Positions 44,098-53,596 are shown, counted from the stretch's first letter. The stretch: 64,000 bases of DNA from Dehalococcoidia bacterium (GCA_022820645.1 JAJEFD010000003.1:62001-126000); one strand, 5' to 3'. Notes: a model not told the origin generated them from the sequence alone. Numbers and translations are program-made.

Positions 44098-45090
44098 ATG
44101 CGGCGTCGGATGAGGCGGCCTTCGGGGCCGGACGGGCGTTCGCGCCGCCTGCTTGTGCTGGTCATAGCGCTTGCGGCGCTGGCGCTCGTGGCCGGGCCGC
44201 TTATCGGCTTCTTCCTCGTCTACACCGCGCCGAGCCAGCAGTGGTTCGCCCGCGTCAACGGTGTCGAGATACCGCGCGCCACGCTGGTGGACGTGCTCCG
44301 CGCCAACCAGATAGACGCGCTGCTCCAGCGGCAGCGGTTCGACCCGGGCACGCAGGCGTTCGATACCGCCGGGTTGCTCATCGACAACGAGGTGCTGCGC
44401 CAGACAGCGGCCACGCTCGGCGTCGCTGTGAACGAGTCGGAGATCGAGCGCGAACTTGCGGCCCAACTCACCCCGCGGTTGGACGCCGCAGACCTCGATG
44501 CTTCGGCCCGCGCCGAGCTTGCCGAAGCGAAGCGGCAGTACGCCGACCTGCGGCGTCTCGACGTCGCCGAATTGGAGAAGCTGGCTGAGGGGGAGTTGCT
44601 CCGCTGGAAGGTCACGGAGACGCTCGGACGCTCCATCGTCGACCCGCAGCCGCAGATACGCCTGCACTCGATCGTGGTCGCCGACGTGGAGACCGCCACG
44701 CGTATCCAGGGTGAGGCCGTGCAGGGAGTGCCGTTCGAGGAGTTGGCGCGCCGCTATTCGCTCGACCCCGCTTCCGGCGACCTCGGCTGGCTGCCCTACG
44801 CGGCGCTTCCGCCTGCCGCCGCGGACCTGCTGTGGAACCTCCCGGCGGCGGAGCTCTCGCCGCCGTTCCAGCGCGGCGATGGCGCGATCGTCGTCTATGT
44901 CATCAGTGCACGCGACCCCTCTCTCGCGCTCGACCCGGTCGCGAGGCAGTTGCTGGAGGAAGCGGAGTTCGAGTCATGGCTTGGCCAGACGCGTGCGGCG
45001 CAGGACATCGAACTCCGGCTGGACTCGGAGACGCTCGAGTGGGTGGCCGACCAACTCGAACAGACGAGGAGTGTTGCCCCGCAGAGCTGA
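44098..45090 (+). CDS. Membrane-anchored peptidyl-prolyl isomerase/foldase (SurA/PrsA-like)
   Basis: 330 residues. An Arg-rich start (MRRRMRRPSGPDGRSRR), one membrane helix (about 18-40), then a SurA-N-like helical domain beginning ARVNGVEIPRATLVDVLRAN. A parvulin-type domain follows at about 185-280 (RLHSIVVADVETATRIQGEAVQGVPFEELARRYSLDPASGDLGWLPYAALPP). The C-terminal helices close the fold. It likely folds exported proteins. Starts 20 nt after the amidohydrolase stop and ends convergent with the TyrA-like gene. Confidence 0.82.
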   Translation: MRRRMRRPSGPDGRSRRLLVLVIALAALALVAGPLIGFFLVYTAPSQQWFARVNGVEIPRATLVDVLRANQIDALLQRQRFDPGTQAFDTAGLLIDNEVLRQTAATLGVAVNESEIERELAAQLTPRLDAADLDASARAELAEAKRQYADLRRLDVAELEKLAEGELLRWKVTETLGRSIVDPQPQIRLHSIVVADVETATRIQGEAVQGVPFEELARRYSLDPASGDLGWLPYAALPPAAADLLWNLPAAELSPPFQRGDGAIVVYVISARDPSLALDPVARQLLEEAEFESWLGQTRAAQDIELRLDSETLEWVADQLEQTRSVAPQS

Positions 45091-45106
45091 CGCAGGACGC
45101 AGGCGC

Positions 45107-46048
45107 TTATCGCTGGCGGTTAGCGCGTCGCCCCAGCCAGTCGCCCAGAAGGAGCGACGAGAAGCTCTGGCGCTCCATGACTGGAGCATGTGCTGGCGGA
45201 GCCTCGCGCAGTTGGTCTACTCGCGCCTCGATCAGTTCGGCAAGTCGCTTTGCTGCCTCAGCGGCGTCCGGCTTCGCGAGAGCGGCCTCCCATAGCCCTC
45301 TCGTAGCTCCTGCGAGCCGGTCGAGCCAGGAGCCGAACGTCTCCGGCGCACACTCCAGCACGATGGCAAGCTCCTCAGGGTCGAGCTCGGCAGCTGTGCG
45401 CAGGGCCTGGGAGAACGCGTCGCCTTGCAGACGGCGCACGTCGCGCCAGACGGGGCTTGCGGAGACGGCGTCCACTGCTGCGCCCGCTGCGATGCGGGGC
45501 AGGTATTCCGTGGCGATGACGAAGCTGTCGTGCTCCGCCGCGTCGAGGAAGAATGGACTCGCGCCGACGGCCTTGGCGAGCCCGGTCACAGCTTCGACAG
45601 CATCCCCCGAGGCGGTCGTCGATGGGATGATGGCGTAGTCCGTGCCGTCGAACGATGCCTCCGCGCCTTCGCTGAGCGTACGAGGCACGGGACGCCCGCC
45701 GACGAAGTGCATCCCGTCCGGCAGGTGCTCTTCCGCCCAGCGCAGCAGCGGGGCCTTCAACGGGCAAGTGTCCGTGACGACACATCCTGACGGCGCGAAC
45801 TCGCCGATGATGCGCAGCGCGTCGCTTGCAGAGGCCAGCGGCGAGGAGAGCACGACGAGTTTCGCGCCTGCCAGCGCTGCTGCCGCGCTCCGGGGTGCAT
45901 CGTCTATCGCGCCGGCCTCGATTGCACGCCTTCCCGTCGCAGCATTAGGGTCGAAGCCTGCTATGGAGATGCCTTGTACACCGGACCTGATGGCACGCCC
46001 GAGGGCGATGCCAAGAGGGCTGAGGCCGATGATGGCGATGTCCGGCAT
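45107..46048 (-). CDS. Prephenate dehydrogenase-like (TyrA-fold) protein
   Basis: 313 residues. A Rossmann N-terminus (IAIIGLSPLGIALGRAI; the usual GxGxxG reads GLSPLG), then VVLSSPLASASDALRII, VVTDTCPLKAPLLRWAEEHLPDGMHFVGGRPV and a helical dimerisation half. In true TyrA the last block is GGHPMAG with a catalytic His; here it is GGRPVPR. It therefore may not act on prephenate. It follows the two ABC permease genes on the same strand. Confidence 0.7.
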   Translation of the reverse strand: MPDIAIIGLSPLGIALGRAIRSGVQGISIAGFDPNAATGRRAIEAGAIDDAPRSAAAALAGAKLVVLSSPLASASDALRIIGEFAPSGCVVTDTCPLKAPLLRWAEEHLPDGMHFVGGRPVPRTLSEGAEASFDGTDYAIIPSTTASGDAVEAVTGLAKAVGASPFFLDAAEHDSFVIATEYLPRIAAGAAVDAVSASPVWRDVRRLQGDAFSQALRTAAELDPEELAIVLECAPETFGSWLDRLAGATRGLWEAALAKPDAAEAAKRLAELIEARVDQLREAPPAHAPVMERQSFSSLLLGDWLGRRANRQR

Positions 46049-46064
46049 GATGTGCGCTGGTGGC

Positions 46065-46997
46065 CTACGACCCGGAGCGGTAGCCGCCGCCGGTGCCGCG
46101 CATGCGGGGGTCGAGCAGGTCGCGGAGTGCGTCGCCGAGCACGTTCCAGCCGAAGACGGTGAGGCTCAGGAAGACGCCCGGCCAGATAGCAAGCCACGGC
46201 GCTATCTCCATGTACGTCCGCGACTCTGAGCTGAGCATCCGCCCCCAGGACGGGAACGGCGGCGGGACGCCGTAACCGAGGAAGCTGAGAGATGCCTCGA
46301 TGAGGATCACCTGCCCCAGGCGCAGGCTCGCCAGGATGATTATGGGGACCATCACGTTCGGTAGGACGTGCCGTACCAGGATGCGCAGAGTGGTCGCGCC
46401 ATTGACGCGCGCCGCCTCCACGAACGGCTGTTCCTTGAGCGCCAGCACCGCGCCGCGCAGTACGCGGCTCTCGCGTATGGCAACGAGCCCCAGCACGAGC
46501 GTCACGTTCAGTGTGCTCGGTCCCAGGATAGACATCACGAACAACAGCAGGAGCAGCGGCGGCACGCTCATCCACGCGTCCACGAGGCGCTGCACCAGTG
46601 TGTCGAACTTGCCACCCATGTAGCCGCTCGTGATGCCGATCAGGGCTGCGAGTATGCTGCCGAGCGCGACCGAACCGAGGGCCACGACGATGGAGACCCG
46701 GGCGCCGTGCACGAGCCTGCTGAACAGGTCTCGCCCGATGAAGTCGGTCCCCAGGAAGTAGCTAAAGCTCGACCCCTGCAATGCGTCGGAGAAGTGTGGC
46801 TCGTCGTAAGGGTAGGGCGCTATCCAGTTGGCGAACACGGCCATGAGCAGCATGATCATGACGATGACTGCGCCGACTGCCCCCAGCGGCTTCTCGGTGA
46901 ACAGTCTCGTCACCAGCCCGATGAAGCCTCCGCTCGCACGGCGTGGCAGCCTTGCCGCAGCAGGTGCTCCTTGTGGTCTTGTGCTCTCGATAGCCAT
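46065..46997 (-). CDS. ABC transporter permease (DppC/OppC type)
   Basis: 310 residues, six membrane helices. It has FLGTDFIGRDLFSRLVHGARVSIVVALGSVALGS, DAWMSVPPLLLLLFV and the EAA loop EAARVNGATTLRILVRHVLPNVMVPIIILASLRLG, plus SFLGYGVPPPFPSWGRML. It is one of two permeases for oligopeptide- or nickel-type substrates. Neither the binding protein nor the ATPases are in this window. It starts 3 nt after the DppB-like stop. Confidence 0.92.
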   Translation of the reverse strand: MAIESTRPQGAPAAARLPRRASGGFIGLVTRLFTEKPLGAVGAVIVMIMLLMAVFANWIAPYPYDEPHFSDALQGSSFSYFLGTDFIGRDLFSRLVHGARVSIVVALGSVALGSILAALIGITSGYMGGKFDTLVQRLVDAWMSVPPLLLLLFVMSILGPSTLNVTLVLGLVAIRESRVLRGAVLALKEQPFVEAARVNGATTLRILVRHVLPNVMVPIIILASLRLGQVILIEASLSFLGYGVPPPFPSWGRMLSSESRTYMEIAPWLAIWPGVFLSLTVFGWNVLGDALRDLLDPRMRGTGGGYRSGS

Positions 46998-47000
46998 GAC

Positions 47001-47945
47001 TTACGTGTACTTTATCCGTGGGTCGAGGACGCCGTAGAGGAGGTCCACGATGAGGTTGATGAGGACGGTGGCCGCTGCAAAGGTGAGGATGATGGTCTGT
47101 GCGGGGACGTAGTCCCGGTTCTGGAGTGATTGCAGCATGTAGATGCCCATGCCGGGCAGGTTGAATATCTGTTCGATGATTACTGTGCCGCCAAGCAGGA
47201 ACGGGATCTGCAGGCCGATGAGCGACAGCACGGGGATGAGCGCGTTCCGCACCGCGTGTCGGTACCAGATGGTTTGCGGCTGCAGGCCCTTCGCCCATGC
47301 GGTGCGGATGTAGTCCTGCCGCACTACTTCCAGCAGCATGGCGCGGGTCATCCGGATCGTGCCCCCCATGAGTGGTATGCCTACGATGACTCCCGGCAGC
47401 ACCATCACGCTCAGGTTCTTGATGGGGTCCTCCGTGAACGGCACGTAGCTCAGTGGCGGAGCCCAACCGAAGAACAGTGCGGGAAGCGTTACGACGATGG
47501 TGCCTATCCAGAGGATGGGCACTGCCACCAGCCCGATGGAGACGGAGCGCAGTGCGTAGTCTATCCACGTGTCCTGCCGGACAGCGGTGATGATGCCGAT
47601 GGGGATGGAGAGCACCGTGCTGACGACCAGCGCGATGAGCGAGAGTTCCAGCGTCACGGGGTAGCGCCGCCCAAGCTCGTGAGTGACGGTGTTCCCCGTC
47701 CAGAGTGACTGCCCCAGGTCGCCTACGAACAATCCACCGAACCATTCGCCGAACTGGACGTAGAACGGCCTGTGCAACCCCAGCTCTCGCAGGATCGCGT
47801 CCCGGTCTGCGGCATAGCCGAAATCGGAGAGCATCAGGTCGACGATGTCGCCGGGGATCAGGCGCAGCATGAAGAACGTGAGCACGCTCACGACGAGCAT
47901 CGTGAGCGCGGCGAGCATCAGACGGCGTATGACGAAGCGGTACAC
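47001..47945 (-). CDS. ABC transporter permease (DppB/OppB type)
   Basis: About 314 residues from GTG 47945 (MYRFVIRRLMLAALTMLVVSVLTFFMLRLIPGD), the usual start for the family; an upstream ATG (48014) would add 23 basic residues. The EAA loop reads EVVRQDYIRTAWAKGLQPQTIWYRHAVRNALIPVLSLIG, and the ending GVLDPRIKY is standard. Together with the DppC-like gene it forms the membrane channel of a peptide/nickel-class importer. Confidence 0.92.
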   Translation of the reverse strand: MYRFVIRRLMLAALTMLVVSVLTFFMLRLIPGDIVDLMLSDFGYAADRDAILRELGLHRPFYVQFGEWFGGLFVGDLGQSLWTGNTVTHELGRRYPVTLELSLIALVVSTVLSIPIGIITAVRQDTWIDYALRSVSIGLVAVPILWIGTIVVTLPALFFGWAPPLSYVPFTEDPIKNLSVMVLPGVIVGIPLMGGTIRMTRAMLLEVVRQDYIRTAWAKGLQPQTIWYRHAVRNALIPVLSLIGLQIPFLLGGTVIIEQIFNLPGMGIYMLQSLQNRDYVPAQTIILTFAAATVLINLIVDLLYGVLDPRIKYT

Positions 47946-48094
47946 GACAGTTCGGGCTCCAGCGTGCCTCCAGCGCGCTGGAGCGAGTCTACGGCGCAGC
48001 GTAACCGGAATCAAATCCGGTAGGCTCTACGGACGCGATTCACTATCCTCAAGGGTCGAACCGCAACAGCAGACCTCTATGGAGAACAGGCAGA

Positions 48095-49060
48095 TTGGTT
48101 GACCGGATGATCGAGGTCGAAGGACTCACGAAGTTCTACGGCGATTTCCTCGCCGTGAGCGGCGTCTCCTTCGCCGTGGACAAGGGCGAGACGGTTGGGC
48201 TGCTCGGTACCAACGGCTCCGGAAAGACCACGACCATGCGCGTGCTCACCGGCTACATGCCGCCTACATCAGGGACGGTCCGCATTGCAGGTCACGACCT
48301 CGCCGCTGACTCACTGGAAGCGCGGCGGCACATCGGCTATCTCCCTGAATCGGTGCCGCTCTACAGCGACATGACCGTCGCTGCATCGCTGCGGTTCTTC
48401 GGGCGTGTCCACTCGATGGACGCCGCTAGCCTTGTTTCCTCGATCGACCGCGTCCTTGATGCGTTTGACCTGGTCGACTACCGCGACGCGCTCGTCGGCA
48501 AACTATCCAAGGGATATCGCCAGCGACTGGGGCTCGCCCTTGCGGTGCTTCATGAGCCGGAGGTCCTCGTGCTTGACGAACCGACCGTGAGCATAGACCC
48601 GGTGCAGGTCGTGGAAGCTCGCGACCTCATACGGCGCCTTGGCAAAGAACACACGGTGCTCCTGAGTACGCATCAACTCGCTGAAGCCTCCACCCTCTGT
48701 GAACGCGTCATCATCCTGCATGACGGGGTTCTTGTCGCGGAAGGTCATCCGGATGAGATAGCGGAGCGCCTCCAGGGGGCGCAGCGCATCAGGGTAGAGG
48801 CGCGTGGCCCTGCCGAACAGACGGGTACGGCTCTCGCCGCCGTGCCGGGCGTCCGTTCCGTTGGAGCGGCCACACTCATCGAGGAGGGAGTCTACGCGTT
48901 CGAGGTCACTGCTCCGTTGCGCTCGGACTTGCGGGAAGCCATTGTCCAGGCGATGAACGCTGCGGGCATTGGGCTGCGCGGTCTTGCCCGCTCCTCTGTG
49001 GACCTGGAGGAGGTTTTCCTGCAGATCACGCGAGGCGAGCGGGAGGACCCCGATGCATAA
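48095..49060 (+). CDS. ABC exporter ATPase (GldA-like)
   Basis: 321 residues. Walker A GTNGSGKTTT, Q-loop LPESVPLYSDMTV, signature LSKGYRQRLGLA, Walker B VLVLDEPT and a His switch in STHQLAEAS are all present. A C-terminal domain of about 90 residues follows, as in GldA. The start is a TTG with GGAG 10 nt upstream or the ATG at 48107, which has no clear Shine-Dalgarno. It is the first gene of a four-gene exporter operon. Confidence 0.9.
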   Translation: MVDRMIEVEGLTKFYGDFLAVSGVSFAVDKGETVGLLGTNGSGKTTTMRVLTGYMPPTSGTVRIAGHDLAADSLEARRHIGYLPESVPLYSDMTVAASLRFFGRVHSMDAASLVSSIDRVLDAFDLVDYRDALVGKLSKGYRQRLGLALAVLHEPEVLVLDEPTVSIDPVQVVEARDLIRRLGKEHTVLLSTHQLAEASTLCERVIILHDGVLVAEGHPDEIAERLQGAQRIRVEARGPAEQTGTALAAVPGVRSVGAATLIEEGVYAFEVTAPLRSDLREAIVQAMNAAGIGLRGLARSSVDLEEVFLQITRGEREDPDA

Positions 49061-49766
49061 CGCCTTACTCCTGGCGTGGAAGGAGATTCGCTCCTACTAC
49101 GGTTCACCGATGGCCTACGTCGTAAGCGCTGCATTCCTGGCGCTCACGGGCCAGTTTTTTGTGTCCGGTGTCTCGGAACTGCTGCCGGAAGCTTCGCTCC
49201 GCGCTGTCTTCACGCCCATGACGTTCGCTCTCATTCTCTGGGCTCCCATCGCGAGCATGCGGCTCTTGGCGGAGGAACAGAAACTCGGCACGCTGGAGCT
49301 GCTGCTCACTGCTCCGCTGCGCGATTGGGAGATCGTGATAGGGAAGTTCTGCGCGCTCGTAGCGATGCTCCTCGGCATCATCGCCCCGACGCTCGTCTAC
49401 GTGGTGCTGCTCTACTGGTATGCCTCGCCGGACGGTGGGCCGCTGTTTACCGGATACATTGGCCTGTTCTTGTACGGCTCTGCTGCTGCGGCGCTGGGAC
49501 TGTTCACATCCTCGCTCACTGGTAACCAGATCGTGGCTGGAGTCACGGCAGCCGTCGCGTTGCTTTTTCTCACGCTCGCGAGCGAGGCCTCTGGCCTCGT
49601 ATCCGGCTTGGCGTCTGCACTGCTTGCCGGCGTTTCCTTGCCAGCCCATTACACCGCGTTCGTCGCGGGTGTCATCGAACTACGGAACGCCGTCTACTTC
49701 ATCACTTTCATTGCGCTCTTCCTCTTCCTGACGACGCTGAGCCTGGAGTCCCGGCGATGGCGGTGA
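49053..49766 (+). CDS. ABC-2 exporter permease (GldF-like)
   Basis: 237 residues, six membrane helices. LAWKEIRSYYGSPMAYVVSAAFLALTGQFF, ASMRLLAEEQKLGTLELLLTAPLRDWEIVIGKF and the final SLESRRWR are typical of GldF. It overlaps the ATPase gene by 8 nt and the next gene by 10 nt. Confidence 0.88.
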   Translation: MHNALLLAWKEIRSYYGSPMAYVVSAAFLALTGQFFVSGVSELLPEASLRAVFTPMTFALILWAPIASMRLLAEEQKLGTLELLLTAPLRDWEIVIGKFCALVAMLLGIIAPTLVYVVLLYWYASPDGGPLFTGYIGLFLYGSAAAALGLFTSSLTGNQIVAGVTAAVALLFLTLASEASGLVSGLASALLAGVSLPAHYTAFVAGVIELRNAVYFITFIALFLFLTTLSLESRRWR

Positions 49767-51418
49767 ACGGACGACCATCGTCCAGAAGCAGGATAACGGA
49801 ACGGCTGCGAGGCTGGAGCCTGCTCCTCGCGGCGCTTGGGGGCATCGGCGCGCTCGGAGGGGTGCTCCTCGTCGCGTGGGCCCCTGAACTCCGCCCGTTC
49901 GCCGTACCGACACTCATCGCTGCAGGTGTGTTGCTGGCGCTCGCTGCCGCCGGTTCGATGGGCTACCTCGTTGGTGTGGTTACCGGTCGCAGAGGCCGTT
50001 TCTCCTGGGTGAGTCTTGGCAGTGCTGCCGCTGCGCTGGCGATTGTGGTCGCGCTGAACGTCATCGCCTCGGCAACTGACGCATCCTGGGACCTCACCGC
50101 GACGCGCCAGTTCGAGATAGCTCCGCAGACCATGCAAGCGCTGGCTGTGCTTCCTGTGGATGTGGACGTGACCGGGTTCGTCGTGACGGATGAGGATGGC
50201 CTGCATTATCAGGGGACGGCGGAAAGCTACCTGCGGCAGTTCGCCAAACATGCTGGCGGCAGGCTCTCCTACAGGTTCGTCGATCCTGAACTGGAACCTG
50301 CTACCGCGCGTGAGTTCGGTGTGGTCAGCGCTCCGCTGCTGCTCTTCACTGCACCTGCTACAGGTCTCCGTGCCTCTGTAGGCACTGGCGAACTCTCAGA
50401 ACAGCAGTTGCTCACTGCCATCCTCACGGTGACCGGGGCTCAACAGCACACCGTCTACTTCCTCACCGGCCACGGTGAGCGAAGCATCACCGACCTCCGC
50501 TCAGGCGGCTCCGGGTTGGGACTGGCCGCTGCCGGACTCCGAGCCGACGGCTACCGCGTCGAGTCGCTCATGCTGGCGGACGCCGGAAGCGTGCCGGACG
50601 ACGCTTCACTGCTCGTGATTGCCGCGCCCCGCCAACCGATCCCGGATGTCGAGGAGCAGGCGGTTATCCGCTGGCTGGCAGACGGAGGGCGGGCGCTATT
50701 CATGCTCGATACATCCTCCGACATACGGGACGCCATGGCAGACCTGCTCCTGGCGTGGGGCCTCGAGACAGTGCCAGGCACGCTGTTTGACCGCGAGCGC
50801 TCCGCTGCCGGAGACGCGCGCACGCTCGCGGTGCAGCGCGACCAATACCTGGGACAGACCTCGGTCACCGAGGGAGCCGCTATCGTTGAGCCGCTTGGCG
50901 CAACGCTCTTCCCGGGCGCTATTGCGTTCCGTCCGGGGGGTGCCGCCGCGGCACGTATCGAGCGCGGCGATTCCGTGCCCGTGCGGTTCGAGCCGTTGGT
51001 GACCACGTCTGTCGACTCCTGGGCCGTCGAGGGAACCAGGGAAGGCCCTGTTGTTGCCCGGGATGTCCCCGGCCCCCATACGCCACATCTCATTGTCCAG
51101 GCGTCCGCCCTTGCTACGGATGCTCCGTCGGAAGCGTTCGATGCCGCATCCGTCCGCACCACACTTGCCGTTCTTGGCGATGCCGACTTTGCCAGCAACC
51201 GCCACTTTGGCGATGTGAGCAACGCGGATTTCTTCCTGAACACGGTGAACTGGCTGCTGAAGGACAGGTCGCTCATCGCTGTGCGCCCGAAGCAAGAGGT
51301 CTTCCGCCCTCTCGTGCTTACGGTGCCGGAGTACAACCTCGTGCGTTACGTCAGCTGGTTCCTGTTGCCTGCGCTGATCGCCGCCGCCGGTGTCGTCGTG
51401 TGGTGGCGGCGGCGTTAG
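49757..51418 (+). CDS. GldG-like ABC-associated membrane protein
   Basis: 553 residues. Three N-terminal helices (about 20-105), then a large external ABC_transp_aux-type domain beginning LTATRQFEIAPQTMQALAVLPVDVDVTGFV and including TVYFLTGHGERSI and WLADGGRALFMLDT. A C-terminal helix (about 527-545) is followed by WWRRR. In Bacteroidetes GldA/F/G is needed for gliding; in other phyla the same set is an exporter of unknown substrate. Confidence 0.85.
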   Translation: MAVNGRPSSRSRITERLRGWSLLLAALGGIGALGGVLLVAWAPELRPFAVPTLIAAGVLLALAAAGSMGYLVGVVTGRRGRFSWVSLGSAAAALAIVVALNVIASATDASWDLTATRQFEIAPQTMQALAVLPVDVDVTGFVVTDEDGLHYQGTAESYLRQFAKHAGGRLSYRFVDPELEPATAREFGVVSAPLLLFTAPATGLRASVGTGELSEQQLLTAILTVTGAQQHTVYFLTGHGERSITDLRSGGSGLGLAAAGLRADGYRVESLMLADAGSVPDDASLLVIAAPRQPIPDVEEQAVIRWLADGGRALFMLDTSSDIRDAMADLLLAWGLETVPGTLFDRERSAAGDARTLAVQRDQYLGQTSVTEGAAIVEPLGATLFPGAIAFRPGGAAAARIERGDSVPVRFEPLVTTSVDSWAVEGTREGPVVARDVPGPHTPHLIVQASALATDAPSEAFDAASVRTTLAVLGDADFASNRHFGDVSNADFFLNTVNWLLKDRSLIAVRPKQEVFRPLVLTVPEYNLVRYVSWFLLPALIAAAGVVVWWRRR

Positions 51419-51434
51419 AAGAGGACACACAGGA

Positions 51435-52418
51435 ATGAAGGTCGCAGTTGTCAGGTTGGTATTGCTGCTGATCGTTGCATCTGCGGCTGTTGCTGCATGG
51501 GTGTTGGTGCCGGGTGGCGACGACGAACCGGAAGCAGCGCTGCTCCGCGCCCGTCTCTACACTGTAGCTCAGGACGACATCGTGAATGTCACCGTCCAGA
51601 CGGAGACGGGCACCGTCATGTTCGAACGGCGAGATGATGGCTGGTATTTTGCCGAATCTTCGGTGCCCGTGAACCTGGACCGTTGGGGCGGTGTCGTGTT
51701 GCTGCTCTCGGGCCCTGAAGTAGAGCGCGAGTTGGCTGCGCCGAGTGTGCTGTCGGAGTTCGGATTGGACGAACCGGATATCGTCAGCGTTGGCCTTGCA
51801 GGGGGTAATCGCGTTGAGGTTCGACTCGGCGCTGAGACACCGGATGGACGCAACGTCTATACGCAACGGGAAGGTAAGTCCGAGGTGGCGCTCGTCAACG
51901 AACCGTGGGCGCGGGTATTGCGCCGCCTCGCCACCGAACCGCCGCTGCCGTACTGGTACTACCGCGTCGATCCGGCGCTTGTGCGGCTCTTCGAGATCGA
52001 GAGCATGGGCAGCATTGCGACGTTCCTGCTTGGTCTGCCCAGGGGCGACGGTGGATCGCCCGACAGGGTGGTGCGGGGCGACGTGGCGTCGGACCTGACG
52101 GATGCTCAGCGCGACGCGGTATTGAGCGTTGCAGGCGGGCCTCCCGGCTTTGACGTGGCAGTCTGGCCGGAGGGTCTGACACTGGAAAGCGCAGGCCTGC
52201 AATCGCCCCGTGCCGTCATTCGGGTTACCTACGAGTTAGCGGTTCCGTTGGAGGACAAGAGCGCCGTGAACGCAGTGTTTGCGGTCGGAGGTCGGAGGTC
52301 CGACGGCGATGGCTACTACGCGGCAACGCCGGACTCGCTGCTGCTCCTCACATTCGATGCGGCCTGGGTGGAAGAAGTGCTGTCGCTGGTGAAGGGGGAG
52401 TTCGCCGGAGGAGGCTAA
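51435..52418 (+). CDS. DUF4340-domain protein of the Gld-like exporter
   Basis: 327 residues. An N-terminal signal anchor (VVRLVLLLIVASAAVAAWVLV) precedes repeated beta-rich segments typical of DUF4340, such as IVNVTVQTETGTVMFERRDDGWYFAESSVPVNLDRWGGVVLLLSG and LSEFGLDEPDIVSVGLAGGNRVEVRLGAETPDGRNVYTQREG. AGGA precedes the ATG. It regularly accompanies GldG-like proteins and probably sits outside the membrane with it. Confidence 0.85.
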   Translation: MKVAVVRLVLLLIVASAAVAAWVLVPGGDDEPEAALLRARLYTVAQDDIVNVTVQTETGTVMFERRDDGWYFAESSVPVNLDRWGGVVLLLSGPEVERELAAPSVLSEFGLDEPDIVSVGLAGGNRVEVRLGAETPDGRNVYTQREGKSEVALVNEPWARVLRRLATEPPLPYWYYRVDPALVRLFEIESMGSIATFLLGLPRGDGGSPDRVVRGDVASDLTDAQRDAVLSVAGGPPGFDVAVWPEGLTLESAGLQSPRAVIRVTYELAVPLEDKSAVNAVFAVGGRRSDGDGYYAATPDSLLLLTFDAAWVEEVLSLVKGEFAGGG

Positions 52419-52452
52419 GGAGCGTCCCTGCGCGGGAGCGCGGGAGACAACG

Positions 52453-52479
52453 ATAGGCGGGTCAGTCTGACCCGCCTAT
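52453..52479. terminator. Bidirectional intrinsic terminator
   Basis: ATAGGCGGGTCAG and CTGACCCGCCTAT are perfect inverted repeats with one base between them. They separate the exporter operon from the convergent ferredoxin gene. Confidence 0.8.
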
Positions 52480-52505
52480 GCCTGTTCCTCGATAGCAGCC
52501 AGGGG

Positions 52506-52742
52506 TTAGGGTTCGCTGCGGTCCTTGTTGATCTCGATGAAGCGGGTCTGGTCGGCAGGAAGCGCGTCTTCGGCGAAGATTGCGGCGACGGGACAGACCG
52601 GCTCGCACGCTGCGCAGTCGATGCACTCATCGGGCTCGATGTAGAACATGCGGTCGCCCTCGTAGATGCAGTCCACGGGGCAGACGTCAACGCACGAGGC
52701 ATCTTTCACGTCCACGCAGGGTTCGGTGATTATGTAGGCCAT
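52506..52742 (-). CDS. fdxA: 7Fe ferredoxin ([3Fe-4S][4Fe-4S])
   Basis: 78 residues. Cysteines at 9, 17, 21 and 25 (C-x7-C-x3-C-x3-C) and at 40, 43, 46 and 50 match the 7Fe FdxA type, in which one 4Fe site has become a 3Fe cluster. It is a likely electron carrier for the 2-oxoacid oxidoreductase and perhaps for complex I. Single gene, GGGAGGGGC upstream of the ATG. Confidence 0.93.
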   Translation of the reverse strand: MAYIITEPCVDVKDASCVDVCPVDCIYEGDRMFYIEPDECIDCAACEPVCPVAAIFAEDALPADQTRFIEINKDRSEP

Positions 52743-52811
52743 CTTGGAAGTGCCCCTCCCTTTGATCTAGGCCCGTCCGGGCCCCCTCCCTCCCAGGAAG
52801 GTAAGTGCATT

Positions 52812-53306
52812 CTAGCAGACGTATTCAGGGGGTGTGAACACGTTATCAACTCTCGTCCTGGGGGATGAAATCTCCACATTCTTCTTGATCGATAGGTTGA
52901 TGAACGTCTCCGTCTGCCGGACGCCCGTGATCTCGCCAACCCGGTTTCTGAGGAAGTCGGAGAGTTCAAGCGGAGAACCGAGGCTTACGCGGCAGAAGAC
53001 GTCGAACGCGCCGGTCGTCACCGCCGCGTAATGCACCTCTTCCATCTTCGCCAACTCCTCCGCTGCCGACTGCACATGGGCGGGGTCCACCTTCAGGCCG
53101 ACAAGCGCGGACATGCGCCGTCCCAGCTTGGAGGTGTCCGGGATGGCGACCACGCGGATGACTTCCTCCTGGACGAGGTTGCGGAAACGCCGCCGGATCG
53201 TTCCTTCGCTCACGCCGGTCTTGCGCGCCAGCTCGATGTTGGAGGCGCGTCCATCGCGCTGGAGCAGCTCTATGAGCTTCGTGTCGAGCTCGTCAAGGGG
53301 AGCCAT
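52812..53306 (-). CDS. Lrp/AsnC-family transcriptional regulator
   Basis: 164 residues. The N-terminal winged helix-turn-helix (LDELDTKLIELLQRDGRASNIELARKTGVSEGTIRRRFRNLVQEEVIR) and the C-terminal RAM/ligand domain (SALVGLKVDPAHVQSAAEELAKMEEVHYAAVTTGAFDVFCRVSLGS) are complete. GAGGAGG precedes the start. The effector is unknown; the ferredoxin gene is 69 nt downstream and could be a target. Confidence 0.92.
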   Translation of the reverse strand: MAPLDELDTKLIELLQRDGRASNIELARKTGVSEGTIRRRFRNLVQEEVIRVVAIPDTSKLGRRMSALVGLKVDPAHVQSAAEELAKMEEVHYAAVTTGAFDVFCRVSLGSPLELSDFLRNRVGEITGVRQTETFINLSIKKNVEISSPRTRVDNVFTPPEYVC

Positions 53307-53407
53307 GGCTACCTCCTCGTGAAAATTCGCACAATAGGGTTATGGTACGACCTGCACACCCGCGCTGGCAAGGCATGCAGGCGTGTCCAGTGCGCACTGA
53401 TCGGTAT

Positions 53408-53596
53408 CTAGGCTGACAGGAACTGCGCGGGATCGTCCGCGAACGCAGTGCGGCATCCGGGAGCGCAGAAGTAGTACGTTTCCCCTTCGTGGTCGGCGGT
53501 CCCACCGGGGGGGTCGGCTTTCGGCACCACCATCTTGCAGACGGGGTCTATGGCCGTGTCACCAGGTTTCCCAAAGATCACGTCAAGCCGGTTCAT
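53408..53596 (-). CDS. YHS-domain protein
   Basis: 62 residues. IDPVCKMVVPKADPPGGTADHEGETYYFCAPGCRTAFADDPAQFL is a full YHS domain, with three Cys (C20 and the CxxxC pair). Such domains are often found with copper-handling proteins or fused to P-type ATPases. It starts 45 nt after copA on the same strand, which supports a copper-binding or sensing role. That role is inferred. Confidence 0.85.
   Translation of the reverse strand: MNRLDVIFGKPGDTAIDPVCKMVVPKADPPGGTADHEGETYYFCAPGCRTAFADDPAQFLSA

Noticed and set aside
44220..45638. Open frames opposite or overlapping the foldase and TyrA-like genes
   Set aside because: Arg/Ser-rich products with no family and no Shine-Dalgarno; the chosen frames have recognisable domains.
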